Of a stretch of DNA of 20,819 nucleotides, positions 6,307 through 16,679 are shown piece by piece (the first letter of the stretch is position 1; every line of letters begins with the position of its first letter). The translations under genes and the position numbers were made by a program. Under the pieces are notes generated by a model. That model did no database searches and was not told where the DNA came from. It was given only the letters and a program-made list of their open reading frames with translations. Origin of the DNA: Actinomycetota bacterium. Lineage in GTDB: Bacteria > Actinomycetota > Actinomycetes > Actinomycetales > Microbacteriaceae. The DNA is taken from the NCBI GenBank assembly GCA_009704605.1, contig WLDW01000003.1:1-20819 (forward strand), given 5' to 3'.

Positions 6307-7524
6307 CTACTTTCGCTTTACTCTGTTTGGGCTGGGGCCTGGTGACCTAAAGGCAAAATACAAGAATGTTGCAAGTAGCCCTAGACCAGCATAGCCAGCA
6401 AGTGGCAGCCAATTGCTGATATCGGTGTACCAGGGTAGCGAAGGGGCTGGTTCTTCAAAAACAGTGAAGGGAGCCGGATCTTTTATTGGGCTCACAATCT
6501 CTCCTGGGTCCACCTCAACCTCGGCACTGGCTCGATAAAGATCAATCCACTGACTCAACGAGCCCAAAGGATTTGAGGACACTAAAGGAATCTCGGCTAG
6601 TAGCGCTTGAGTTGGATTTATCACACCATGACCGTAAGTAGTTGAATAGCCCTCGAAACCATCTCGGGTTGCAGAGTTAATGACTCGATTGACTACGTTT
6701 GCTGCATCCATGTCTGGGTACATTGAGCGAATCAGAGCGACCATACCAGAAACAATAGGTGTGGCACCGCTGGTGCCAGACCACATTCGATACTCACCAC
6801 CTGGAAAAGCGCCAATTAGATCTTCAGCTGGTGCAGACACCCCAAGAGATATTCCACTGGTTGAAAAATTCTCTGAGGCAAGACCGTCTCGACCTAAACC
6901 AGCAACCGCAATAACACCGGGTATGGTGGCTGGTGCGGAGACCTCTTCGGTTCCATCGGCCCTGTTTCCAGCGGCGGCTACAATCACGACGTCGTTTTCA
7001 AACGCGTATAAAAATGCTCGGTCCCAACTTTCCGGCCAAGTTACAGAATTCCTGGTGAGGGAAAGATTGATTACCTTGGCACCGTTATCTACTGCCCAGA
7101 TAATTCCATCCGCAATCTGAGAATCGGTATCTAATCCTTCGATGCCAAACGCTATCGAAACCGAAAGCAATTCGGCTTTAGGTGCGGTTCCAATGATTTG
7201 AGCATCACCGCGACCGGCAGCAATAGATGCCACCATGGTTCCGTGATAGCTGTTGCTGCCAACCGGTGTTTGACCATCACTTGATCCAAGCCCTGACATG
7301 TCTGTTCCACCAACTACCACCCCTTGCAAGCTTGGGTGGGTGGTGTCAATTCCCGTATCGATGATTGCTATCTTGACGCCCTCGCCCTGGCTTGACTCCC
7401 AGGCGCTTGTAAAGCCGTAGTCATCAATCCAGTACTGCTGCTCGCGAACCGAGTCTGCCAATGCCACACTCGATGGCCCCACCGTTAAAAGCACAGAAGC
7501 AGCAAGTATTGCTAGTTTTCGCAT
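6307..7524 (-). CDS. Exported, membrane-anchored subtilisin-like serine protease (S8, mycosin-like)
   Basis: A 405-residue protein from the ATG start. A signal peptide (1-23, cleavage after ALA) leads into an S8 peptidase domain. The triad is Asp56 (IAIIDTGID), His94 (SYHGTMVAS) and Ser252 (GTSGATP), with oxyanion Asn187 (AAAGN). A proline-rich linker (about 340-365) leads to one membrane helix (about 373-392) and a basic tail, so the protease faces outward and is held at the membrane. This layout resembles actinobacterial mycosins, but no type VII secretion genes are in the window and the substrate is unknown. The serine motif has Gly where Met or Phe is usual. GTG 7530 is an alternative start two codons earlier. 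The gene overlaps DUF501 by 13 bp. Confidence 0.88.
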   Translation of the reverse strand: MRKLAILAASVLLTVGPSSVALADSVREQQYWIDDYGFTSAWESSQGEGVKIAIIDTGIDTTHPSLQGVVVGGTDMSGLGSSDGQTPVGSNSYHGTMVASIAAGRGDAQIIGTAPKAELLSVSIAFGIEGLDTDSQIADGIIWAVDNGAKVINLSLTRNSVTWPESWDRAFLYAFENDVVIVAAAGNRADGTEEVSAPATIPGVIAVAGLGRDGLASENFSTSGISLGVSAPAEDLIGAFPGGEYRMWSGTSGATPIVSGMVALIRSMYPDMDAANVVNRVINSATRDGFEGYSTTYGHGVINPTQALLAEIPLVSSNPLGSLSQWIDLYRASAEVEVDPGEIVSPIKDPAPFTVFEEPAPSLPWYTDISNWLPLAGYAGLGLLATFLYFAFRSPGPSPNRVKRK

Positions 7525-8006
7525 ACACACCTACTTGGTGACCAACTGCAGGCTTTTAGAGCAAGGTCGCCGATGATGTTTACCCCTGGGCCTTTGGCCA
7601 AAGAGTGTGCAACAAGTGAGTGCAGGCACTTAACTCGATTTGGCATGCCACCAGCCGATATGCCTTCGATTTCTTCGACCAGACCAAGCTCGGCTCGGTC
7701 CGAAAGATAGCTCAGGTGTGCGCTTTGGTAATTCTTAGCAAGATCCTCATCCTGGGAAAGTTGATCTTGAAGCTTGGTCATTAGCCCCTCAGCTTCGAGG
7801 GTCGAAACAGCTGATGTAGCAGCAGGCAAGGTTAGGTAATAAAGGGTTGGGAAAGGTGTGCCGTCTTCAAGCCTCGGTTTGGTTTGAACCACAATCGGAT
7901 TGCCACATGTGCACCTTGCGGCAATAGCAACAATATCCCTTACGGGTCTACCGAGTTGCTTGCTGACTGATTCTAAGTCGTTTTCTGTTGCACTACTCAG
8001 AGTCAC
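7512..8006 (-). CDS. DUF501 family protein
   Basis: A 164-residue protein of unknown function, typical of Actinobacteria and usually next to ftsB. The family motifs are present: QLGRPVRDIVAIAARCTCGNP near the N-terminus (Cys32, Cys34 in RCTCG), PTLYYLTLP in the middle, and GGMPNRVKCLH (Cys127, His129) and RCVC (Cys160, Cys162) at the end. The repeated Cys/His residues would suit a metal site, which is inference. I choose GTG 8004-8006, with AGGAA 7 nt upstream and a 14-bp overlap with ftsB; an upstream GTG at 8042 would add 12 residues unlike the family and overlap ftsB by 50 bp. In mycobacteria the next gene is ppx; here it is replaced by the protease gene. Confidence 0.88.
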   Translation of the reverse strand: MTLSSATENDLESVSKQLGRPVRDIVAIAARCTCGNPIVVQTKPRLEDGTPFPTLYYLTLPAATSAVSTLEAEGLMTKLQDQLSQDEDLAKNYQSAHLSYLSDRAELGLVEEIEGISAGGMPNRVKCLHSLVAHSLAKGPGVNIIGDLALKACSWSPSRCVCEN

Positions 8007-8454
8007 TGGTTGGTTCCTGATTTGGTTCTTCCAGGCCCGCACGCAAAGTAGATTCCAAAAGTGCTTCTACCCAATTCTTCTTGCTTGCTAAAACCTCAAG
8101 GCTAAATCCGCTACTTTTTCTTCGCTCAGCAAGCATTGCACCGACCGTTCCAGAGGTGTCAGAGAGGTCAATGCCCTCCGCGTCCATTACGAGGAAGCTA
8201 ACCTCGCCCGGCATTACAAAGTAGAGTCGATCTCTTGCTTGTGCACGGATGTAAACCTCGTCATCCCAACGAAGACGCTCCTGCTGCATACCTTCTAAAT
8301 TTTCTTGAGCCTGTACTACAAGTGCCCGGTAGTCTGCTATTTGCCTTTGCTGTTCGTACCAAATCTGAATGCTTGGAGCCAGAGTAAACATGCCAATTAG
8401 TATTACCGCCAGCAGCGCTAGCGTGTAGCTATTTAGGCGACCGGTGATTCTCAT
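7993..8454 (-). CDS. ftsB: Septum formation initiator protein (FtsB/DivIC family)
   Basis: A 153-residue bitopic cell-division protein. A short cytoplasmic N-terminus is followed by one membrane helix (about 10-28), then a coiled coil rich in Gln/Glu/Leu (about 30-60) and the conserved actinobacterial block RWDDEVYIRAQARDRLYFVMPGE, given here only as a family hallmark at about residues 62-84. The last 60 or so residues are low in conservation. The start ATG has AGGAC 5 nt upstream, overlapping the eno stop codon, and the gap to eno is 8 bp, so it is very probably translated from the eno transcript. The eno-ftsB-DUF501 order is kept across Actinobacteria. Confidence 0.9.
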   Translation of the reverse strand: MRITGRLNSYTLALLAVILIGMFTLAPSIQIWYEQQRQIADYRALVVQAQENLEGMQQERLRWDDEVYIRAQARDRLYFVMPGEVSFLVMDAEGIDLSDTSGTVGAMLAERRKSSGFSLEVLASKKNWVEALLESTLRAGLEEPNQEPTSDSE

Positions 8455-8462
8455 TTAGTGTC

Positions 8463-11037
<2,575 letters not shown>

Positions 11038-11043
11038 ATTTCC

Positions 11044-11055
11044 AGTCTGGCAGAC
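11044..11055 (-). promoter_or_regulatory. Possible hisS -10 box overlapped by a dyad
   Basis: CAGACT (11044-11049, minus strand) ends 6 nt before the hisS ATG. It overlaps the inverted repeat GTCTG-G-CAGAC (11045-11055). A dyad across a -10 box would suit a repressor site, but it is short and might be chance. Confidence 0.3.
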
Positions 11056-11061
11056 CAGAGC

Positions 11062-11083
11062 AAAAAACTTGCGTTAGCAAGCT
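11062..11083 (-). terminator. Intrinsic terminator after mazG
   Basis: On the minus strand CTTGC-TAAC-GCAAG is followed at once by six T residues. The stem can be extended by a G-U and an A-U pair to 7 bp. It begins 10 nt past the mazG stop and ends before hisS, closing the mfd-mazG transcript. Confidence 0.7.
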
Positions 11084-11093
11084 AGTGCTTTGA

Positions 11094-11783
11094 CTACCTG
11101 CCTATTACTCCAGCGTCAAAATCATCGCTTAGTTCAAACTGTCTGATCTCAACTTCTAACTCCCTCACGCTTTCGCGAAGTGCACGCTCTGCATCGAGAC
11201 CCTTGGATTTCGCAGCCAAGACTAGGGCGAGCAGTAAGGCTCCTAGCTGATCTTCATCGGCTATCTCAATTGAGCCCGGCTCCTCGGTTCCCAGCACCCC
11301 AAGGGATTGGGCTTTGCCAATTACCTTGTCGGCAAGCATCAAAGAGGGCAAGGCTTTGGGAATACCATCAAGCACGCTTTCACGCTCAGGCTTCTCACGC
11401 TGTTTGTGGGCGTCCCAGTTCTGCATTACTTGTTCGCCACTGTTGGCTTTGTAACGCTCGAGTTCTTCGGGTGTTCCAAAAACGTGGGGGTGACGCCCTT
11501 TCATTTTCTTTGTGGAAAGCGCTGCAACGTCTTGAATGTTAAAGCTCTCCCCCAACGATCCAGACTGAGCAAGATCGGAATGGAAGATTACCTGGTATAA
11601 AACATCACCTAGTTCTTCTAGAATTTGCTCGCGGTTTCCCGACTCGATTGCCTCGACCAGCTCATAGCTTTCTTCAATCAAGTACTTGGTAAGTGATTGA
11701 TGGGTTTGCTCGGCATCCCAAGGGCAACCACCTGGAGCTCGCAGTTTATTGGCTGTTTCAATTAGCTCGTCGAGGTTAGTCAT
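11094..11783 (-). CDS. mazG: Nucleoside triphosphate pyrophosphohydrolase MazG
   Basis: A 229-residue enzyme that hydrolyses (d)NTPs to monophosphates and pyrophosphate and cleans damaged nucleotides. The N-terminal MazG fold carries LRAPGGCPWDAEQTH, the magnesium-binding EESYELVEAI (EExxE) and EELGDVLYQVIFH (ExxD) helices. The C-terminal third is a shorter, less conserved second helical region, so this is near the length of actinobacterial single-active-domain MazG and below the 260-residue E. coli protein. Its ATG overlaps the mfd stop by 8 bp, and GGAAG lies just upstream inside mfd, so translation is probably coupled to mfd. Confidence 0.94.
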   Translation of the reverse strand: MTNLDELIETANKLRAPGGCPWDAEQTHQSLTKYLIEESYELVEAIESGNREQILEELGDVLYQVIFHSDLAQSGSLGESFNIQDVAALSTKKMKGRHPHVFGTPEELERYKANSGEQVMQNWDAHKQREKPERESVLDGIPKALPSLMLADKVIGKAQSLGVLGTEEPGSIEIADEDQLGALLLALVLAAKSKGLDAERALRESVRELEVEIRQFELSDDFDAGVIGR

Positions 11784-14700
11784 TTACTTCCACTTCCTTT
11801 TGAATTGCGGCTATGTCTTGGAAAACTTTGTGTGTGAAATCAATTAAGGCTTGGCTGGTTGAAGTGCCGGCCTCGATTGCAGCAGGAATTGGAATCTGAA
11901 GAATTCTTGCCGATTGCAAATACTTTAGCCCCTGATAGCTTCGAGACAGCTTCACCTGAATAGATTCGGTCATCTCAACTGGCTGAATGCGCATCATGTT
12001 TGAAAGTAGATTCACATCTTTGAGTCCTAGCCGGTTGGCAATTTGCCTGAGCTCGGTCACAAGAATTAGGTTTTTCACTTGCTCTGGTGCGGGACCATAG
12101 CGATCTTCTAATTCGGCGAGTATCGCCTGCAGTGTTTCCTTGGTTCCAGTTTCCCCAGAAGCCGCCGAGAGCTTGTGATAAGCCTCGAGCCTAAGACGCT
12201 CACTGTCTAAGTAGGTGTGCGGAATGTGCGCATCAATAGGAATTTCAAGCTTTAGCTCCGCTGGGGAATCGATCTTAATCCCCTTGAAATCAGCCACCGC
12301 TTCACCGATCATTCGAAGATACAGATCAAAGCCAACTCCTGCGATGTGGCCAGATTGCTCCCCGCCTAGCAAGTTTCCAGCACCGCGAATCTCAAGATCC
12401 TTCAACGCCACCTGGATTCCAGCCCCCAGCTCATTGTTTTGAGCAATGGTAGCTAGGCGATCATGTGATGTTTCACTGAGTGGCTTACTCGGGTCATAGA
12501 AGAAGTATGCGTAGGCACGCTCTCTAGATCGCCCAACCCTTCCTCTGATCTGATGCAGCTGAGAAAGCCCGAAGTGTTCGGCTCGGTCAATGATCAAAGT
12601 GTTGGCATTAGGAATGTCGATTCCAGTTTCGATGATCGTGGTTGAAACCAAGATGTCAAACTTCTTCTCCCAGAAATCAACCACCACCTGCTCTAGTGCC
12701 GCCTCGGGCATTTGACCGTGGGCCACCGCGATTCTTGCCTCTGGAACTAACTTCGCAAGATCGTTAGCGGTTTTTTCGATTGTTGCAACCCTGTTGTGAA
12801 CAAAGAACACTTGTCCCTCGCGAATTAGCTCTCGCCTAATCGCTGCGGCTACCTGCTTCTCGCTGTAGCCACCGATGAAGGTAAGAATCGGGTGGCGATC
12901 CTCTGGAGGGGTAGCCAGAGTGGACATTTCTCTAATTCCAGTAATTGCCATTTCCAGAGTTCTTGGAATGGGAGTTGCGCTCATGGCAAGAATGTCAACG
13001 TTGGTTTTCAAAGCTTTTAGTTTTTCCTTGTGCTCAACACCAAAGCGCTGTTCTTCGTCGATGATTATCAATCCAAGATTACGGAACTTGACGCTGTCAG
13101 AAAGCAATCGGTGAGTTCCAATTACCATGTCCACCTCCCCGGTAGCTAAACCGGCAATTGTTTCGCGAACTTCTTTAGCCGTTTGAAAGCGGGATAGCGA
13201 TTTCACGTTCACCGGAAAACCAGAGAATCGATCCCTGACGGTATCGGTATGCTGCCTAGCGAGCAAGGTTGTTGGCACCAGCATGACAACTTGCTTGCCA
13301 TCCTGGATGGCCTTGAAAGCTGCTCTGATGGCAACTTCCGTCTTGCCGTATCCCACATCCCCTGCCAGCAATCGGTCCATAGGAATTGGCTTTTCCATAT
13401 CCGCTTTGACTTCTTCTATGGTGGTGAGCTGATCGGGGGTCTCCTGGAAAGCGAAGGCCTCTTCGAGCTCATGTTGCCAAGGGGTATCTGAGGCGAAAGC
13501 GTGTCCAACCGAATTCATTCTGGCCGAATAGAGCTTGACAAGATCAATGGCAATCTTTCGAACTGCCTTTCTGGCATTACCTTTCGCCCTGGCCCAATCA
13601 GAACCTCCGAGCTTAGAAATAACTGGCGCTTCCGCGCCAACATACCTGGTGAGCATATCCAGCTGATCGGTTGGAACAAACAGGGTGTCTTCTGGGTAAC
13701 CGCGCTTGGAGGAGGCGTACTCAATGAGCAAGTATTCCCTTTGGTGAACCCGGGCTCCGATGCCACTGGTTCTTTGAATCAGCTCCTTGAACCTGCCAAT
13801 GCCGTGAATCTCGTGAACCACGTAGTCACCGGACTTGAGAGTTAGTGGATCAACTGCTTGACCTCTTTTGACAGCAAGTTTTCTAGCCTGCGGAGCGGAG
13901 TATGAGCTCTTGGAGTAAAACTCCAGTTGAGTAAGCACCGTGAGCTTTGCAGCTTCCGAAACTAGGCCCTTTCTCATTTGAGACTGAATCAAGTAAACAG
14001 TGTTTGGTTTTGGTTCGTTAGGGATGGTTTCTGTGAGCACGGCGTTTGCTCCTGCTTGAACAAGCACTTCTTTGAGGCGTTCGTTTGTTCCCAAACCCTC
14101 CGATGAGATCACCACAAGGTGCTTCTGAGCAAGTTGATCCAATACCCATTCAAGGGCTGAGGCTTCGAGTCCTTTAAAGTTTGGAACTTCCAAAATTCCT
14201 AGATTCACAACTTCTTCAGAGTCAAGCCCGAACGGGGAAATAGTAATTACCTGGAACTGTGAAAACTTTTGAGTGAAGCTAACAAAGTCAATGAAACCGC
14301 CGCCGGAAAGATCGATTGGTGCCGATGCGCCATCCATCGCTGCGTCCCACGCAGCGTGTAAAAACTCCTCGTTGGTTTCAACCAGGCTGGCGGCTCGTGC
14401 AGCCGCCTTCTCGGGAGATAACACAACAACCGACAAGCTCTTTGGTAGGTAGTCAAAGATTGAAACCATGCCATCAGCTAGCGCTGGGGCTAGCGACTCC
14501 ATGCCCTCAACGGGGATACCCAACGAGATTTTCTCCAGCATCGCTGCAAGGTTTGGAAACTCGTGCATCATCTCTCGAGCTTTGGAGGCCACGTTTGGTG
14601 TGATCACAAGCTCACGAGCCGGAAACAAGGTAACCGATTCAAGTTTGACCGCAGATGATCTCTGATCAGAAACTGAGAACTCCCGGATTTCTTCTAGCTC

Positions 14701-15318
14701 GTCACCAAAAAACTCCAGGCGCGCTGCGTGCTCCGCGGTGGTTGGAAAGATGTCAAGAATTCCACCGCGCACGGCAAACTCTCCACGCTTGGAGACCATG
14801 TCGACTCTTTGGTAGGCCTGCTCGACAAGCTTCAACGAAAGCTCGGGCAGTAGGTACTCTTTGCCAGCTACCAGTTCAAGAGGTGGAAACTTATCAAGCC
14901 CGGAAACCACGGGTTGAATTGCTGCTCGTATGGAGACGATGAGGTAAACGGCATGTTTTGGCTTTTCTTTGTTTATTTGAGAAAGACGGTTGATTGCTTG
15001 AAGACGCTGACCAACTGTTTCAGGGCTAGGGCTTAGTCGTTCATGCGGAAGTGTCTCCCAAGAAGGAAACAGCAGTATTTCACTTTCTGGTTCTAGAAAT
15101 TTAAGATCTCTTTCTAGATCTTCGGCCTCGCGACCGGTGGCGACGATTATCAACTGCAAAGATGGGGTAGTTTCTTGGAGTTCCGTAATCAAACTAAGAA
15201 CAAAGGGGTTGGCAGCTTGCGGTGCGACTATTTCGATTCGCTTGTTTTTGAGTGTTGACTGGAGTTTTGCAACTGGGTAGCCCTGGCCCAGGCGCGCGAC
15301 TAGGCCGTGATTTAGCAC
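11776..15318 (-). CDS. mfd: Transcription-repair coupling factor Mfd
   Basis: A 1180-residue ATPase that dislodges stalled RNA polymerase and recruits UvrA. The UvrB-like N-terminal part has RGEFAVRGGILDIFP (about 178-192). The RNA polymerase interaction domain follows (about 490-560, GDYVVHEIHGIGRF at its start). Helicase motifs come next: Walker A GDVGYGKT (653-660), DEEQ (754-757), SATPIPRTL, then ETGIDIPNANTLIIDRA and QIRGRVGRS in the second RecA lobe. The TRG translocation region and the C-terminal UvrA-masking domain close the protein. The start is GTG 15316-15318, 21 bp after pth. TACACT lies 7 nt before this GTG, so a leaderless transcript is possible as well as readthrough from pth. 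Confidence 0.97.
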   Translation of the reverse strand: MLNHGLVARLGQGYPVAKLQSTLKNKRIEIVAPQAANPFVLSLITELQETTPSLQLIIVATGREAEDLERDLKFLEPESEILLFPSWETLPHERLSPSPETVGQRLQAINRLSQINKEKPKHAVYLIVSIRAAIQPVVSGLDKFPPLELVAGKEYLLPELSLKLVEQAYQRVDMVSKRGEFAVRGGILDIFPTTAEHAARLEFFGDELEEIREFSVSDQRSSAVKLESVTLFPARELVITPNVASKAREMMHEFPNLAAMLEKISLGIPVEGMESLAPALADGMVSIFDYLPKSLSVVVLSPEKAAARAASLVETNEEFLHAAWDAAMDGASAPIDLSGGGFIDFVSFTQKFSQFQVITISPFGLDSEEVVNLGILEVPNFKGLEASALEWVLDQLAQKHLVVISSEGLGTNERLKEVLVQAGANAVLTETIPNEPKPNTVYLIQSQMRKGLVSEAAKLTVLTQLEFYSKSSYSAPQARKLAVKRGQAVDPLTLKSGDYVVHEIHGIGRFKELIQRTSGIGARVHQREYLLIEYASSKRGYPEDTLFVPTDQLDMLTRYVGAEAPVISKLGGSDWARAKGNARKAVRKIAIDLVKLYSARMNSVGHAFASDTPWQHELEEAFAFQETPDQLTTIEEVKADMEKPIPMDRLLAGDVGYGKTEVAIRAAFKAIQDGKQVVMLVPTTLLARQHTDTVRDRFSGFPVNVKSLSRFQTAKEVRETIAGLATGEVDMVIGTHRLLSDSVKFRNLGLIIIDEEQRFGVEHKEKLKALKTNVDILAMSATPIPRTLEMAITGIREMSTLATPPEDRHPILTFIGGYSEKQVAAAIRRELIREGQVFFVHNRVATIEKTANDLAKLVPEARIAVAHGQMPEAALEQVVVDFWEKKFDILVSTTIIETGIDIPNANTLIIDRAEHFGLSQLHQIRGRVGRSRERAYAYFFYDPSKPLSETSHDRLATIAQNNELGAGIQVALKDLEIRGAGNLLGGEQSGHIAGVGFDLYLRMIGEAVADFKGIKIDSPAELKLEIPIDAHIPHTYLDSERLRLEAYHKLSAASGETGTKETLQAILAELEDRYGPAPEQVKNLILVTELRQIANRLGLKDVNLLSNMMRIQPVEMTESIQVKLSRSYQGLKYLQSARILQIPIPAAIEAGTSTSQALIDFTHKVFQDIAAIQKEVEVND

Positions 15319-15325
15319 AAGACCT

Positions 15326-15331
15326 AGTGTA
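15326..15331 (-). promoter_or_regulatory. Putative -10 box for mfd
   Basis: TACACT on the minus strand lies in the 21-bp pth-mfd gap, 7 nt before the mfd GTG. TTCACC in the end of pth, 18 nt upstream, is a possible -35 match. An AGG next to it could also serve as a weak ribosome-binding site. Confidence 0.35.
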
Positions 15332-15339
15332 AGCGCGGA

Positions 15340-15921
15340 CTAGTCAGCTGGTGAATGGTATTTATCTTGGGTCGAAACTAGGCCGTTGCCCACAATTTCT
15401 TCCACCGCATCGGCTGCTATTTCTAGCGTGGTCTTGAATTCAGCAAGGTCACTCGCGGAGAAGTTCTTCAGCACGTAATCAGCCGCATCCATTGATCCAG
15501 GGGGTCTGCCGATACCTAGTCGCACCCGAATGAAATCTTTCGAGTCGATGGCAGAAATTATGTCTCTTAGTCCGTTGTGCCCACCGTGCCCACCGCCAAG
15601 CTTCAGGCGAAAAGTTGTTGGGGGAATATCTAGTTCATCGTGAACCACGATTAGGTTCTCCGGCTCAATTTTGTAAAAGCTCATCAGCGAGGAAGTTGGG
15701 CCACCAGATAGGTTCATGTAAGAAAGCGGTTTTGCCAAGATTAGCTTTGGCCCACCAATGATTTTGACCTCAGCCACCAAGGCGTTTGATTTATGTGCTT
15801 TGAAGGACTCGCCGTGTCTAGCGGCCAAAACGTCCAGCAGGACCTGGCCCACGTTATGGCGATTAAGTGCATAGTTGGGCCCGGGGTTCCCGAGCCCAAC
15901 TACTAAAAAGGTGTTACTCAG
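15340..15921 (-). CDS. pth: Peptidyl-tRNA hydrolase, apparent CTG start
   Basis: A 193-residue enzyme that frees tRNA from prematurely released peptidyl-tRNA. From CTG 15919-15921 the protein begins MSNTFLVVGLGNPGPNYALN, then RHNVG: a complete Pth N-terminus with catalytic Asn12 and His22 (the E. coli Asn10/His20 positions). Asn70 (YMNLSG), Asp95 (VHDELD) and GGGHGGHNG follow. The frame upstream reaches a TAG at 15973-15975 with no ATG, GTG or TTG. The first such codon in frame is GTG 15850-15852, which would remove both N-terminal catalytic residues. GGAAG lies 6 nt before the CTG, which overlaps the rplY stop by 8 bp, so coupled translation is likely. The enzyme call is certain; the CTG start is strong inference. 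Confidence 0.9.
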   Translation of the reverse strand: MSNTFLVVGLGNPGPNYALNRHNVGQVLLDVLAARHGESFKAHKSNALVAEVKIIGGPKLILAKPLSYMNLSGGPTSSLMSFYKIEPENLIVVHDELDIPPTTFRLKLGGGHGGHNGLRDIISAIDSKDFIRVRLGIGRPPGSMDAADYVLKNFSASDLAEFKTTLEIAADAVEEIVGNGLVSTQDKYHSPAD

Positions 15922-16531
15922 CTTTGGCTTCCGTGGCCTTGGCGTCAGCTGCAGGTGCAGCAGCTTCTGCTGCTACTGGCTCTTCGTTCTTGCCAGCTGC
16001 TGTGATGATAACCGAAGCGATTAGAGCCTCTGGTTCTAGATCAAGCTTTGCTCCAGCAGGAATCTTAATGTCCTTAGCCATTAGGTGGAAACCTGCGCCT
16101 TCTTTATTGAAGACAGCCTCTACGTACTCAGGAATCGTGGTTGCATCAACCTCAAGCTTTAGGCTCTTGTGCTCTAGATCGATAGTGGTTCCAGAAAGTG
16201 ATTCACCAACGATGTGCACTGGTACCTCTACGTGAACTCGCTCACCCTTCTTGATCTCCAGCAAGTCGATGTGTTCGATTACCTGAGTAACAACATCTTT
16301 GGTTGCAGATTTCACCAAAACCAACTGAGCTGATCCTGCGATGTCTAGGTCGATAAGCGCGTTCTTGTGACGAAGCACCAAAGCGACCTCATGCGCGGGC
16401 AAAGTGATATGTCTTGGATCAGATCCGTGTCCATAAATAACCGCTGGAGTTTTTCCTGCGGCGCGAAGCTTGCGAGCAGCACCTTTACCAAAGTTGGTGC
16501 GTTGCTCTGCTACTAGTTTGTTTTCTGCCAT
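15914..16531 (-). CDS. rplY: 50S ribosomal protein L25 (CTC-type, bL25)
   Basis: A 205-residue protein that binds 5S rRNA. The L25 domain (about 5-95) includes GKGAARKLRAAGKTPAVIYG and the HIDLLEIKKGERVHVEVPV segment that leads into the C-terminal TL5/CTC beta domain (about 97-180). The last 25 residues are an Ala/Glu-rich tail common in Actinobacteria. Start ATG 16529-16531 has AAGGAC 7 nt upstream. The gene has its own promoter and a leader of about 140 nt that can fold over this ribosome-binding site. The stop codon lies inside the first codons of pth. The lpqT-type gene that separates rplY from prs in mycobacteria is absent here. Confidence 0.96.
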   Translation of the reverse strand: MAENKLVAEQRTNFGKGAARKLRAAGKTPAVIYGHGSDPRHITLPAHEVALVLRHKNALIDLDIAGSAQLVLVKSATKDVVTQVIEHIDLLEIKKGERVHVEVPVHIVGESLSGTTIDLEHKSLKLEVDATTIPEYVEAVFNKEGAGFHLMAKDIKIPAGAKLDLEPEALIASVIITAAGKNEEPVAAEAAAPAADAKATEAKAE

Positions 16532-16673
16532 GTTGAGTGTCCTTAATGTTTAGGCAAGTCCAATAAGGACCTGATGTATCTTTCTCTACTCAAGCGTTTG
16601 ACGCGAGGATCTGGGAACTTGCCCTAAGAACCCCGTCGATTACGGTTTCTAAAAGAAACCCTCGCCGTTGTTA
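16532..16673 (-). promoter_or_regulatory. Structured 5' leader of rplY, possible ribosomal-protein leader
   Basis: The region between the predicted transcription start and the rplY ATG holds several mutually exclusive pairings (minus-strand RNA). (a) GTCCUUA (16564-16570) pairs with UAAGGAC (16539-16545), which is the Shine-Dalgarno site itself. (b) AGGUCC (16567-16572) pairs with GGACUU (16556-16561) across a 5-nt loop, and blocks (a). (c) GGCAAGUUCC (16614-16623) pairs with GGACUUGCC (16553-16561) with one bulge, which blocks (b) and would form a pseudoknot with (a). (d) A separate GGUUUC/GAAACC hairpin lies at 16644-16660. Regulation by L25 or another ligand is inference. Confidence 0.5.
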
Positions 16674-16679
16674 TCTCTA

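Noticed and set aside
6680..7120. 146-codon open frame on the + strand opposite the S8 protease
   Set aside because: Antisense shadow of a well-supported gene; the protein is low-complexity with no recognisable domain and no ribosome-binding site.
11038..11093. T-box or histidine leader in front of hisS
   Set aside because: The gap is only 56 nt, about 20 of which form the mazG terminator; there is no T-box consensus and no His-codon leader peptide.
11180..11600. Two overlapping + strand frames (about 100-120 codons) opposite mazG
   Set aside because: They lie antisense to conserved MazG coding sequence and show no protein-like conservation pattern; treated as shadows.
12215..14942. Several + strand open frames of 75-114 codons opposite mfd
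   Set aside because: All mirror conserved Mfd coding sequence; none has a plausible start signal or known domain.
16644..16660. GGTTTC/GAAACC hairpin as the prs terminator
   Set aside because: It lacks a following T-run on the minus strand and lies downstream of the predicted rplY transcription start, so I treat it as part of the rplY leader.
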